Assembly (NCBI GenBank): GCA_963585895.1
Contig: CAUZXS010004329.1
Coordinates: forward strand, 48,501 to 112,500
Source of the DNA: Sepioteuthis lessoniana
Lineage: Eukaryota > Mollusca > Cephalopoda > Myopsida > Loliginidae
Length of the DNA stretch: 64,000 nucleotides
Reading direction: 5' to 3'
Below, piece after piece: positions 44,791 to 54,370 of the stretch (the first letter of the stretch is position 1; every line of letters begins with the position of its first letter). Under the pieces are notes generated by a model. It did not search any database. It saw only the letters and a program-made list of their open reading frames with translations, and was not told where the DNA came from. Made by a program: the position numbers and the translations under genes.

Positions 44791-45263
44791 AATTGCTTGG
44801 GAGAAAAACACTTACTTTGGCATTAGATAATCCAACTATAATAGCCAAACAAACTGTATCCACATCACTACAGATATTTAAAAAAAGAAGTTTTACTGCT
44901 AATAATTGTAGAAAAAAAAAGATATTTAGCCAATTTGAATTTACAGGTTTGTATGTACATGTGTATACGACTATTGAAGGAAACATCTTTATAAGATAAT
45001 GATTTTTTTAAAAATATCTTGTTAAGATGAAGTGTATTTTTTCTCTTAACTACTTTTTATAGTAATTTGTACCCACTCCCCTTTTTAATATTTTATATTT
45101 TCTTTAAAATTGATGTTCTGTCAATTATCTTTATCAAACTCCTTTTTATTTACTTTTTGTTTGTTTGTTTTTTTTTTTCTTTCTTTCCTCTCAATTCTCT
45201 TTACTTAGATTTGTCTAATAATCTTTAAAGCCTCAATCTTCTTTTCATTTTTTTTTTTTGCAG

Positions 45264-45417
45264 TACCAGTAAGTGCTGATTTGCTGTCATTGTCCCTGCC
45301 GCCAGAATGCTAATTTCTCACCAAGCATTATGGCCAAACAGGAGAGATCACAGCTATTGGAAGAGTTTGTTCAAGAGACTGGCTTGGATAGAAGATTTGC
45401 TCAGAATGTTTTGCAAG
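45264..45417 (+). CDS. candidate first coding exon of a host gene, UBA-like N-terminus
   Basis: The best host exon in the window. A T-rich tract ending TTTTTGCAG (45263) is followed by a less AT-rich segment with 5' UTR and the start ATG at 45330 (A at -3, G at +4; in-frame TAA upstream at 45270-45272). Coding: MAKQERSQLLEEFVQ, then ETGLDRRFAQNVLQ, 29 codons plus one base, then the donor GTGAGA at 45418 (phase 1). The spacing EFVxxTGxxxxxAxxxL is that of the first two helices of UBA-like domains, as at the N-termini of p47/NSFL1C, OTUD7 (Cezanne), TDP2 or NXF C-termini; I cannot choose among them. An out-of-frame ATG at 45307 overlaps the start. The rest of the gene is not identified here. 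Confidence 0.5.
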
Positions 45418-46169
45418 GTGAGAAATAAATTACTTATTATTGAAAGTTGCCTGCCAGTGTTCCCCTCCCCGTGTCAACCTCTTGTCCTTAAAGTCAATGA
45501 GATTAATTCTGTAGTGACTTCTTCTTAAACCTTTTAATTTATCTGGAAGTTATTGAAGGTTGAAGAGTGTCCAGAGATTGGGTTTTAAAAAAAAATCACA
45601 AATAATTTTCTATTATTGATTTACTCACACTAATCTATTTATAGGCATATTTATGTGTAAGTTATTGCTTAATGCTTATCTAAAATATTTTCTTTACATC
45701 ATATTACACTTTTTTCCTTTTTTTTCTCCCTGTAAAATAGATGCTTTTTTTTTCATCATTAGGCTACAGACATTCTGATGTCTACAATATTAAACAAAAA
45801 AACAAAACACGGAAAAACTGAACTATTTTTTGTTATTGCCACAAATTTTTATGAAACTTCAGTGGCTTAGATGACCCAGTCAGCTGGGGCTGCAGAATAC
45901 ACTGACTGCATCTCTGCAGTTGGGGTAAAACTCCTCCAATGAGTGCTCTGGATATGATACTAAACAATCTGATAGTGAGGCTCCAGTAATACTGGAGCTG
46001 TGGGGAATGTGGAGTATTTATTCATTGTCATCACTCCCAAGTCCACTCTGGCCTGGAGTGGAAGCACCTGATAGGGTCCTATCCATGGGTCAAATAGAAC
46101 TGTTTGTCATTTAAACTGAGGGAAAACAAATGATGAATTCTAAACTGAATTGCTTGAATTAGAACTGTT

Positions 46170-46442
46170 TAAAAAGCTTGACGGCAATTACACAAGAAGG
46201 CTGCAAGTGGTATTGAACAATTTCTGGAGGCAACACCCCACAAAACAGCTGCTGTATGGCCACCTACCACTCATCACGAAAACTATCCAAGTTAGATGAA
46301 GCAGACATGCGGAACACTGCAAGAGAAGTACAGACAAACTCATAAGCAATGTACCCCTGTGGACCCCTTCACATGGATGAGCAAATGTTGGATAACCAGC
46401 TAAAACCTATCTGTGCTAGCAGCACAACTGGATGATAAATTA
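46170..46442 (+). mobile_element. 3' fragment of RTE-like LINE nested in a family C copy
   Basis: Read with frameshifts: KLDGNYTRRLQVVLNN, WRQHPTKQLLYGHLPLIT, KTIQVR, DKLISNVPLWTPSHG. The end is AGCAGCACAACTGGATGATAA. These match the long LINE's KLDGNYTRMLRAVLNK, QHPTRHQLYGHLPP and ELISDVLLW, with an internal deletion of the ARTYIQQL-to-WRERV region before the 3' end. Confidence 0.82.
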
Positions 46443-46605
46443 TTTAACTATGTGTAGATAAATGACTGATGTTTAATTGAATTGTTAGTGATATATTGTA
46501 ATACTTGGAATCATTTAACTTTGTTGACATGCAAAACTGAATTGTTTGACATAAAATTGTTTGATCATGTAACTGTATAAACAAATGACTGATAGAATTT
46601 ACCAA

Positions 46606-46878
46606 CCCCTCCGCTCGGGCAGGATATGACACAAGGTCAATTTTTAAACGGAGTTTAACAGGTTTGAATTCAGAGTTTTCCTTCTCCTAGACTAGTTGCC
46701 TCACCAAAGCTGAAGAACCTAGTCCGCCCTACTATTTACCCATAGCTGGAGGGAGAATAATTGGATTCATACCTTTCCCAAGGGTATTAGTGCTATGTGA
46801 AATGCAATCAGTCTTGTCCAGGAATTGAACTCGGATCGCCGTGTCCATATCCTGTGACGATAACCATTACACCACTGA
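46606..46878 (-). mobile_element. SINE family A copy nested in a family C copy (near full length)
   Basis: On the minus strand: head with GTGGTGTAATGGTTATCGTC and B-box-like GAGTTCAATTCC, TTGGGAAAGGTATGAATCC, AGCTATGGGTAAATAGTAGG, a GGCAACTAGTCTAGGAG variant, and the 3' segment ATTGACCTTGTGTCATATCC. It is the best-preserved A copy, consistent with being a younger insertion. Confidence 0.83.
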
Positions 46879-47166
46879 TGTTTAATTCAATTGTTAATGT
46901 TAGATAGCAATACTTGAAAACATTTAACTCTGTGCAAGCAAATGATTAATAGTAAATAGAATTATTTGTATTAGATAGAAATAAGTGAAACCATTTAACT
47001 GTGGGCAAAAAAATGAACTCAGACTTGTTTAAAAATGTTATCTACAAAGTGTGTTGAGAAATCATATATTTAATATATATGCATAAAAAGGATTTGGCAT
47101 TAAATAACCTACAATGTTTGATATGCCATAAATCCACCCCCCCCAAAAAAAAATCAATGACTTAGA

Positions 47167-47382
47167 CACACATAGGAAGTGATTATTTTCCTTGATTGTT
47201 ATTGTCAAAGTTCCCTTAATTGTAGTGAAAAATCATAAATTCTAATGTCAAATCTAGGAAAAGAGGTTTCTTATTTTTTGGTTTTTTAGAAAATTTTCTT
47301 TTTAGAAAATTATGATTTTTTTGTTACAAATAAGGGAACTTTGGCAAGAATAATCAAGGAAAATAATCACTTCCTATGTGTG
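47167..47382. repeat. long inverted repeat (hairpin, ~78-base arms)
   Basis: Left arm 47167-47243 (CACACATAGGAAGTGATTAT, TTTCCTTGATTG) recurs reversed at 47304-47382 with ~10% mismatch, around a ~60-base AT-rich spacer. It begins 27 bases after the family C copy ends. A MITE or foldback element is likely, but no superfamily-specific target duplication was recognised. Confidence 0.82.
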
Positions 47383-47734
47383 CCTAACCCATTGAAGTTT
47401 CATTAAAATTTGTGGCATTAAAAAAAAAAATGGTTCAGTTTTTTCATTGTCTGTTTTTTTTTTTTTTTTTTTTTTTTTTTTTGTCCTGTACTGTACTTTT
47501 TCTTTCTTTCTCTCTCTCAAAAAAAAAAAAAAAAATTCAAAAGAACATTTATCAGGTCAGTTTCTGATTAGAACTTTTTATTTTATTTTTCTACCTCCTT
47601 CTTTCTTTATGTATACCATTAGGTAATGGTATGTAAATTTTTAATACACATAATGAACATGTTTTTCTTTTAGTACAGGTCATCAATGTAAATGTAATAT
47701 ATAGAATAGTTGTTGCTGTTTTATAATTTTTAAG

Positions 47735-47826
47735 TATAAGTGACAATAGTTATTGGTGCGCAAAATGGAATTGGACCGAATTCACTTTGCACTAACATAT
47801 AAGAAAAGGCATGAACCCACTTTTTT
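47735..47826 (+). mobile_element. SINE family A fragment (5' half)
   Basis: TGGAATTGGACCGAATTCAC, TTTGCACTAACATA and GAAAAGGCATGAACCC match the family A head-to-core region. The rest is missing. Confidence 0.5.
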
Positions 47827-48064
47827 CTTGAGTTTTTTTTTATCTAATTAAAAAAGATGTTTTGTTTTATAACCAAATACAATTGTTTCTAACACTAATA
47901 TTTTAAGACTGAAGTCCTGAAAAAATTTTAAAGAGTTGACCAAAAATATATTTACTTGAACATTTTAAGTCTTGGAATTAAAATTCAAAGTTCTCCATAT
48001 TAAGTAGAATGATTGAAGTAACATTGGATAATACCAGTTATAACATATGGAAATTAACTAAATG

Positions 48065-48440
48065 ACTAGAAAAGAAACTATCACATACAAATCAATGAAC
48101 AAAACAACCTTGAGAGAGAGAGAAAAAAAAGATCAACATGTATCAGAGAACAAACTGAGATTAAAAAAAATATCATAGGAATTATTAAACAATAAAAATG
48201 GAAGTGGGTAGGACACATAGCTAGAAGGGAGGATAACAGATGGTGCAAATATTTAATAGAATGGTACCCCAGAAATAACAAATATAAAAGAAAGACCGAA
48301 CAAAAGATGGAGAGATGCGATAGTGAAGTTTGCCGGTAAGACTTAGCAGAAGCTAGCATGATTAATGAATGGAGAGAACTGAGAAACACTTGTTCAGCAG
48401 TGAGCTCAAAATGAATTTGTTTTTGGGCAGAACTCATTAA
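48065..48440 (+). mobile_element. 3' fragment of a second LINE family
   Basis: Translation gives KWKWVGHIARREDNRWCKYL, IEWYPRNNK, then after a frameshift RWRDAIVKFAGKT, stop, QKLA and NEWRELRNT. The KWxWxGHIAR...NRW...EW.PR block and RWRDDI-type block are hallmark C-terminal sequences of RTE/BovB-like EN-RT proteins. They differ from the LINE at 38233-41400, so this is a separate family. The 118-codon minus-strand frame here is antisense to it. Confidence 0.72.
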
Positions 48441-49177
48441 AAAATAAACTGCTGGAACATTTTATTCTAACTTATTGAATACTTTAAATCTGGTGAAAAA
48501 ATGAAGTTATTGTAATAAAATTATAGGGGGTAACATTAAAAATAGTATTTTTATTTTTTATTTTGATGAATAATTAATGCAATGTGTTATTGTTTTTATG
48601 TTTTCCTTGTATTGTATTTGATAGTGTTAATCCTACAAAGAGCTCTCAGAAAGTAATACCTCATATTTATTATCATTTAAATTGTAACATTTGCAAGGAA
48701 CATTATAACTCTTTAGGATAGAGCAACTTTTCTGGTACGAGACCCTCTTTTTTTTTTCTTCCTTCATAGTCATCACTATTGGTTATGCATTTATGCCAGA
48801 GTTGAAACTAGAGCCTGTATGTTGTGCAGATAAAAATCTGCATTTTTTTTTTTTTTTTTCAAAGCAATGATAATAGTATGGTCACCAGGAAAATGTTATT
48901 TATGCTGTCCAGCTTTCATTGGTCCAATTGGCATAAATAGCTTTGGTTGATATCTGTATCAAATGTGGTTTGTCACTTGCATTGTTGAAACGTATTATCC
49001 ACTACCTAACTATGCTTATATCTACTTTTTGGTCTCTGTCAAGATTCAGCAAGCAGCAATGAATGCAATTTTTTTTTACATGGAAGAATTCAATGATACA
49101 CTTTTGTTTTCATGTCAGATGCCATTTTATCAGATTGCCTCTCAGTGGCTATCCATGAAAAGAGTGAAAAAAAATTG

Positions 49178-49384
49178 AGGTATTCAGCCTCTACTACCAT
49201 ACTACCAACATTCATTTTTGATGTGGTTCAACATGATAAAATAGAAGGAAGCCTTACTTTGTAGATATTATGCTAGAGGTAATTTTGCCATACTGATGCA
49301 CAACTGCCATTTGTTACGAGGAAAAAAAATTGAGTTATTGGTAGGAAGGTTCAGCCTCTACTACCATACTACTAACATACATGC
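49178..49384 (+). repeat. direct repeat pair (~38 bases, 167 bases apart)
   Basis: TTCAGCCTCTACTACCATAC occurs at about 49179 and again at about 49350, each followed by TACYAACAT and preceded by an A run plus TTGAG. This is a local duplication. Confidence 0.7.
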
Positions 49385-49399
49385 AGGGATTTTTTTCAT

Positions 49400-49570
49400 A
49401 GTGTAATAGCTGAAGTGCTGGACTGCAGCCTTGAAGTAAGCAAGTTTGGACCCCAGTTGCACTATTATGTTCACTTTCGGACTAGGGAAGGGTCTGAGCC
49501 TCCTTATCCTCCCAGTTGTGAGTTAAATAGTATCATTGCTGTTCTTCAACAAGGATAGCTTTTGCACCAA
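49400..49570 (+). mobile_element. SINE family B copy
   Basis: tRNA-like head (TAGTGTAATAGCTGAAGTG; AAGCAAGTTTGGACCCC), TTGCACTATTATGTTCAC, TTTCGGACTAGGGAAGGG, GTTAAATAGTATCATTGCTG, CAACAAGGATAGC. It is the same family as 30293-30445 but with its own head and a weaker 3' hairpin. Confidence 0.65.
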
Positions 49571-49745
49571 ATAACACAAAAGTTAATGATGGTAGTTATG
49601 AGGAAAAATATTGTTTTGTAGCTGAAAATTTGCTCTATTCAATGGTGTTATTGTGCTCCCTTTATCTGTTGTAGTCTCTATGGAAATGAATAGGAGGTAT
49701 TAATTTGGGAGTATTCCTATTATTGCAGTTGGGTTTAGCCATACA
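49571..49745 (+). repeat. dispersed repeat G, copy 2
   Basis: It shares TTTTGTAGCTGAAAATTTGC, GTGTTATTGTG and TGTAGTCTCTATGGAAATGA with 26090-26330. Confidence 0.6.
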
Positions 49746-50521
49746 AATTGATGAAAAAAACTAATTAAATTGGGAACTGTTTGAAATGGTTTTGTAAAAA
49801 TTTCTCATGCTCCTCTCCTTCTTTGATTGATCATTTTATTTTAGTCTTTCCTTTTTTATATATTTCTTTTTTTTATAGAATGATAACAATGATGGGTTGT
49901 AAGAGAACATTTTTAATCTCATTTACTTATAAACAAAGTGTGATTAAGATTTTAAAAATTAAATAAAGATTTATATATTGTTGAACAATTTATATAATAA
50001 AGTAACCTGTGATAAAACAAACAAAAAACAATTATAAAACTAGTCTCAATACTTTTTGATCAGTATTTTTTTTTTTTTTTTTTTTACAAAATACAGGATT
50101 ATCCAAGTGAAGCACCATCTATATTCACTAGACTTAGCTTTGTGTGTTTTTATTTATTTATTTTTTTGTTTCCTAAGCTGAAAATTCATCTTATGAGTAA
50201 GATTTGAGAGCATGGAAGATTTTTAAAGAAATACAATAGTACAGCTTCTCGCCATATCAAAAGGAGTTTTAGAAGTGCTTCAACTAGTGGAAAACCCACT
50301 GGAATAAGTGAGGCATACTAATAGGACTATTTTAGAGAAAATTAATGTTTTATTTATTGTTTATTTCTGTTTTTATAATTCCAGTCTTGGTACTTTTTTA
50401 ATACATCTTTTAGATAAACTACACATTGAGTAATGGAATTTTGATCTTATGTTAATTTTAGAAATCCAAGTATATCCATGATATTTTCCTCTTGGGTTAA
50501 TAACTTGGAAAACTACTCTAT
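49746..50521. other. AT-rich non-coding stretch
   Basis: No gene or recognisable repeat, apart from a T run at 50066-50085. Confidence 0.5.
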
Positions 50522-50728
50522 TTAACCTTTAGAACCTGAGCAGTTAGTATTTGTACTGCTGCTTGAAAGTATATATACTCCGGGTGCCCTGAATTTTGGC
50601 CAGGGAATTCTTATTTCTACATTGCTACTGCTTAACAACAATTTAGCCAATCACGCTGTTAAATAATGTTTTCATCCAAGAGCTCAGAGTGTTTGTGTAT
50701 TGGGGATACTCAGGGTTCTTAAGGTTAA
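50522..50728. mobile_element. piggyBac-like MITE flanked by TTAA
   Basis: TTAA at 50522-50525 and 50725-50728 flank a ~199-base segment. Its left end is CCTTTAGAACCTGAG, and its right end reversed is CCTTAAGAACCCTGAG: imperfect inverted repeats starting directly at the TTAA. A TTAA duplication is the signature of piggyBac-superfamily elements. No coding capacity. The interior is less AT-rich than its surroundings. Confidence 0.75.
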
Positions 50729-50926
50729 TCTCTTTTTCTCTTCTCATAACTTTCTATATTTTTGTTTTTAATTTTTTGTTTGCTTTAATTCTCTTTTCAT
50801 TTTTTTCATCCCGTACGTTTTCCTACTATTTATGCAAGTGATTTAAAAGGATTTTAGTTGATTGATGCTCCTGCATTCTCAGCTTGGCAACATGACTGCT
50901 ACCATCTAAGTATAGACAAGCAGGAG

Positions 50927-50962
<36 letters not shown>

Positions 50963-51699
50963 CCTGTCATTTATAAATGGGACTGTACTAGTTATTTAAT
51001 ATCAATTAACCATTGTTCTTACTCATAAGACATTACAAAGTAAAGTCTTCATGGAGGTGGTACTAGTTTATTTTTAACTTTACATGCACTTACTTTTTGT
51101 CTAAATAATTGTTTATCATTTTTCCTATAAGATATACCTTGGTTACAGGAATTCATGTGATTCAGTAGCTTGCTTCTTATCATCTTCAGAAATTGTCTTT
51201 ATGCTTTTTTTTTTTTGTATTCCTCCTCTTAATCAAACCACAATGTATTATGTGTGTCATTGTACATGAACATGTCAGTAGATTCTGTAACTTTGATTTT
51301 TAAAAAAATTTTTTATTTAATATGTATTTGAATACCCAGAATATTTAACAAGAGACCAACTGAAAGTGCCAACATTGACCCTCTTTGTATTTTCAGAGTC
51401 ATGCCTATATATAAAGACAATAGGCCATTCTAGTGTCAAAAGTATCTATCAGAGCATAGTCATATAACTAGATGTTTCATTCGAGTGTATCAGTGTCAAG
51501 GGTTACAATCCAATCACTTTTAATCTTTGTAAAATTTAAGATATTTATTTAAAAAGCCTAACAGTTGGTTTGGGTTCATTTTGAATAGTAGATATTTGGT
51601 TAAGACATTTGTTGGTATTATTGAAATTTTATTAAAAATTATGCAGCAGTATTATGTATAAAGATAATGTTTGTTTTCTTGTATAATTATATGAATACA
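50729..51699. other. AT-rich non-coding stretch with (TA)n
   Basis: A TA microsatellite lies at 50932-50960. Otherwise no gene or named repeat. Confidence 0.5.
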
Positions 51700-51812
51700 T
51701 TCCGAGTTATGGGTAAAATAGGACTGATTGGATTCTCTGGCCTGGGTGAGCAATCATTCTAGAATGACTATTATGAATTTAAAATCAGAAATTGGAGTCC
51801 CTATGGTAGTTA
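51700..51812 (+). mobile_element. SINE family A fragment (3' half)
   Basis: CGAGTTATGGGTAAAATAGG, ACTGATTGGATTCTCTGGCC and a GCAATCATTCTAGAATGAC block correspond to the second half of family A, strongly diverged. Confidence 0.5.
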
Positions 51813-51855
51813 AACATTGTCTTCTTCCTTCTTCTAGTCATTACTAAAACAATAA

Positions 51856-52110
51856 AAGTTGGTGATTATATTCAAGGGCGACTAGAAGGTTCCCTTTTCA
51901 GTAGCTACTACACCAAGATGTAGGGGAGGGCACTACTTCTTTCCCTAGATTGCTCCACTTTACCCTTGATACATACCTTATATTGTTGAGTGTTCAACAA
52001 GGAGGTATCAAGTACCATTTTTTAAGTATTTAGTATGACTCGACCTGGGATTGAACCCCGGTCTCCTGGACCATTGGGGAACACTTTACCCACTAGGTCA
52101 ATGAGCCGGT
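51856..52110 (-). mobile_element. SINE family D copy (full length)
   Basis: On the minus strand: GGCTCATTGACCTAGTGGGT head, GGGGTTCAATCCCAGG B box, GGTACTTGATACCTCCTTG, AACACTCAACAATATAAGG, CAAGGGTAAAGTGGAGCAAT and GGGAACCTTCTAGTCGCCC. The long minus-strand frame at 52022-52453 runs into this SINE and is not a gene. Confidence 0.85.
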
Positions 52111-52185
52111 TAAACAATACTGATGCCAAATAATATTGACCCTTGTTCTTCTCTTGAACAACAGTGGTGTTGTGGAGAAGGGAGG

Positions 52186-52335
52186 CTTGCTGAATGGAAA
52201 ATTGCTTGTCTCCCATATAAACTTTCCCAGGATTGCACCCTGATCCATGTGGAGAGAGGTATATTTGCTGAATAGAAAATTGCTTATCTATGACATAATC
52301 TTGCCTGGATCTGCACCCTGATCCAGGTGCAGATT
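52186..52335. repeat. two tandem ~75-base units
   Basis: TTGCTGAATGGAAAATTGCT (52188) recurs as TTGCTGAATAGAAAATTGCT (52266). GATTGCACCCTGATCCATG recurs as GATCTGCACCCTGATCCAGG. A period of about 78 bases with two units makes a short, diverged minisatellite or tandem duplication. Confidence 0.72.
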
Positions 52336-52984
52336 CATATTCTCTAGAGATTAATAGATACCACCATATGAATACAGTAAAAGTAAATAAACTGGGTGTA
52401 AATTTTATTCTTTGATGTTTGCATTCTAAACAAGAACCTACAAATAGATTCACTTTTTTCTTACGTAAACCAGTTATTCAATTCACTTCAATTAATAGAT
52501 AAAATCATCTCAAGATATGATCCCAATTAACACATGAATTAACAATAATACCAGTTGTAGCCTGAGAGTCTGATTTTGTTCTGGCAAGCAATCTTCTTGA
52601 TTAGATCTACTCCAATGATATTTACATAAAGCATTAATAAATTAAAAAAAATATATCAATAAATATGAAATAGCTGATCAATATCTGCAAATATATTTCC
52701 TTGGGGAGGAAAAAAGATGCAAAAAAAAAAATCAAATTGCACTAGTACATATATGGACATATTAAATTTAGATGAGGATAATACTGTAATTTTATTATTA
52801 GAAACAAAAATCAACTTAATTCAGTCTTTTTTTTTTTTTTTTCACTAAATGAAATCCAATTTGAAAAGACTGAACGTTGACAAAAATAAGATGAACTTTT
52901 AGTAAGAAAAATTCAAAATTTACTTTTAAAATATTTTATTAGAGTATTACTAGTTAAAAACCTGCCCAATGGGCTGGATTTGAA

Positions 52985-53170
52985 CTGATATAAAATGATC
53001 ATAGATTTATATCTTACTTTTTATTACATCAATAAACACAGGCTAAACACTGAACTTTTGTGAGGACTTATAAGTTAATAGATATCATTGAGAAGTTTTA
53101 TTACAAATGCAGATGTAATGACAATGATCTTAAGTGTTTATTTTCCAGTGACTGGAAAAAGTCATAACTT
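52985..53170 (+). repeat. dispersed repeat H, copy 1
   Basis: It shares with 56400-56605, in order, TTTTTATTACATCAATAAAC, a CACTGAACTTTTGTGAGGAC variant, AATAGATATCATTGAGAAG and TTTTCCAGTGACTGG. Class unknown. Confidence 0.6.
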
Positions 53171-53174
53171 GTTT

Positions 53175-53480
53175 CTGGTTAAATACCAATATTTGTAACC
53201 ATTTAACTGTGTGCAAACAAATTTCTCTTACTTTATTAAAAATGAAATTACCTACAAACTATTCACTTACAAATCACATATCTATTTAACTGTGTGCAAA
53301 CAAATGACTGATGTTGAATTGTTAATATTAAATAGTAATGTGCAAGCTAAGAGCTCTGGCTTATTTTAAAAATGTTACCGACAATCTGTTTACAATTCAT
53401 GTATTTGATATATGTATAAACTGGATTTAGCATTAAATAACCTACAATGGTTGGTATGCCATAAAACCCATCCAATATTA
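53175..53480 (+). mobile_element. retroposon family C, 5'-truncated (subtype a 3' half)
   Basis: Internal units (AACCATTTAACTGTGTGCAA at 53198 and CTATTTAACTGTGTGCAA at 53281), then AAAATGTTACCGACAATCTG, the terminal hairpin AGCATTAAATAACC...GGTTGGTATGCC at 53429-53461 and a short ACCC-rich tail. The head is missing, as expected for a retroposed copy that started reverse transcription at the 3' end. Confidence 0.75.
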
Positions 53481-53784
53481 ACAGAGGTATTGCAGTGTTT
53501 CATATCTGTGTTAGTTTAAAATAGTATCAATCTAGGGTTGCTCTTTTAGAAAAAATCCTTTTATGAAGATATAGTTGATTTTAAAAATACGGGTGTCTAA
53601 AAGTTGGTATGAAATATTTGATGATTTTGACTAATTTGGTTATGTCGAAAAATTGTACTAAATCAAATGATTGCAGATTTATCATTGTTTCTTTTTTGCT
53701 ATATTATTCTTTTTCTCATGTTTTTGAAGAAGTTTTTACTCAAATGATAAGATTTAAAGGTCAATAATTGGATGTAGAAGTTTC

Positions 53785-53866
53785 AGCTGGAGGCCATTTG
53801 TTTTTTTCATGGACTTTGTACTAATGCTCTTGAGAAAGGTATATATCTAATTCTTTCTTCTGCCCT
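53785..53866 (+). mobile_element. SINE family A, left part split by a family C insertion
   Basis: GAGGCCATTTGTTTTTTTCA, ATGCTCTTGAGAAAGGTATA and TTCTTCTGCCCTAAC match the middle of family A up to the AGCTATGGGT block, where the C copy begins. Confidence 0.6.
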
Positions 53867-53867
53867 A

Positions 53868-54295
53868 ACTACCACCCTGTCAATTGGGCTAAGCATATAC
53901 TGACAGTATTCCTTGGAGAGGAGTAAGAACCTCCCCCTCCACGAAAAAAAGGGGTGTCCTGGATATGACACTAAACTGCATCTGGTGGTGAGTATCTAGT
54001 ACTGGACCTCTGGGGAGTGCGCAGTACCCCTTAATTGCCATTATTCTCAGGTCCACTTTGACTCAGCCTAACAGGTACTACCACTCTATCTATAGGCCAA
54101 AAAATCTATTTGCAAATTATTTGTATTAGAAATTCTTAACATCACATAATTGTGTGTAACACCCTCTCCCCCCAGCCCCCTCTTAAACTACACAAAAAAT
54201 ATAAATATAAACCTACATTGAATACAATTCCCTAACCTCTGGGCATAAAATAACCTAAGACGAGTTGACATGCAGTTAAAATCAATCAATTTGTT
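53868..54295 (+). mobile_element. retroposon family C copy (subtype b, full length) inserted in a family A SINE
   Basis: Complete order: CACCCTGTCAATTGGGCTAA, GCATATACTGACAGTATTCC, ATGACACTAAACTGCATCTG, CTCTGGGGAGTGCGCAG, TAACAGGTACTACCACTC, AATTATTTGTATTAGAAATT, CATTGAATACAATTCCCTAA, and the hairpin GGGCATAAAATAACC...GTTGACATGC at 54239-54273, with the tail TTAAAATCAATCAATTTG. Confidence 0.8.
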
Positions 54296-54370
54296 TCAGT
54301 TAGGGATAAAATAGGATTGTTTAGGCTCTTTAGCCATTGTGGTGGGCAACCAATATAGAGCAACTACTTA
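54296..54370 (+). mobile_element. SINE family A, right part
   Basis: CAGTTAGGGATAAAATAGGA, TTGTTTAGGCTCTTTAGCC and GGGCAACCAATATAGAGC continue family A from where 53866 stopped. Confidence 0.55.

Larger units (their letters stand above)
45872..47140 (+). mobile_element. retroposon family C copy (subtype a) with two nested insertions
   Basis: Head at 45878 (CCAGTCAGCTGGGGCTGCAG, AATACACTGACTGCATCTC), TATGATACTAAACAATCTG, GGAGCTGTGGGGAATGTGG, CTGGCCTGGAGTGGAAGCAC, GGGTCAAATAGAACTG. Internal units (TTTAACTNTGTGCAAGCAAA type) and the terminal hairpin GGCATTAAATAACC...GTTTGATATGCC at 47097-47128 follow. It is interrupted by a LINE fragment (46170-46442) and a family A SINE (46606-46878). Without them it would be about 0.7 kb. 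Confidence 0.78.

Noticed and set aside
45307-45528. 73-codon frame overlapping the candidate host exon
   Set aside because: It crosses the splice donor and has no family pattern. The frame from 45330 has the better start context and a UBA-like helix pattern. It is kept only as a possible upstream ATG effect.
48081-48437. 118-codon minus-strand open frame with hydrophobic stretches
   Set aside because: It is antisense to the C-terminal relic of a second LINE family, whose conserved blocks explain the plus strand.
52022-52453. 143-codon minus-strand open frame
   Set aside because: Its C-terminal third is a family D SINE and its middle is the tandem units at 52186-52335. There is no protein-like pattern.
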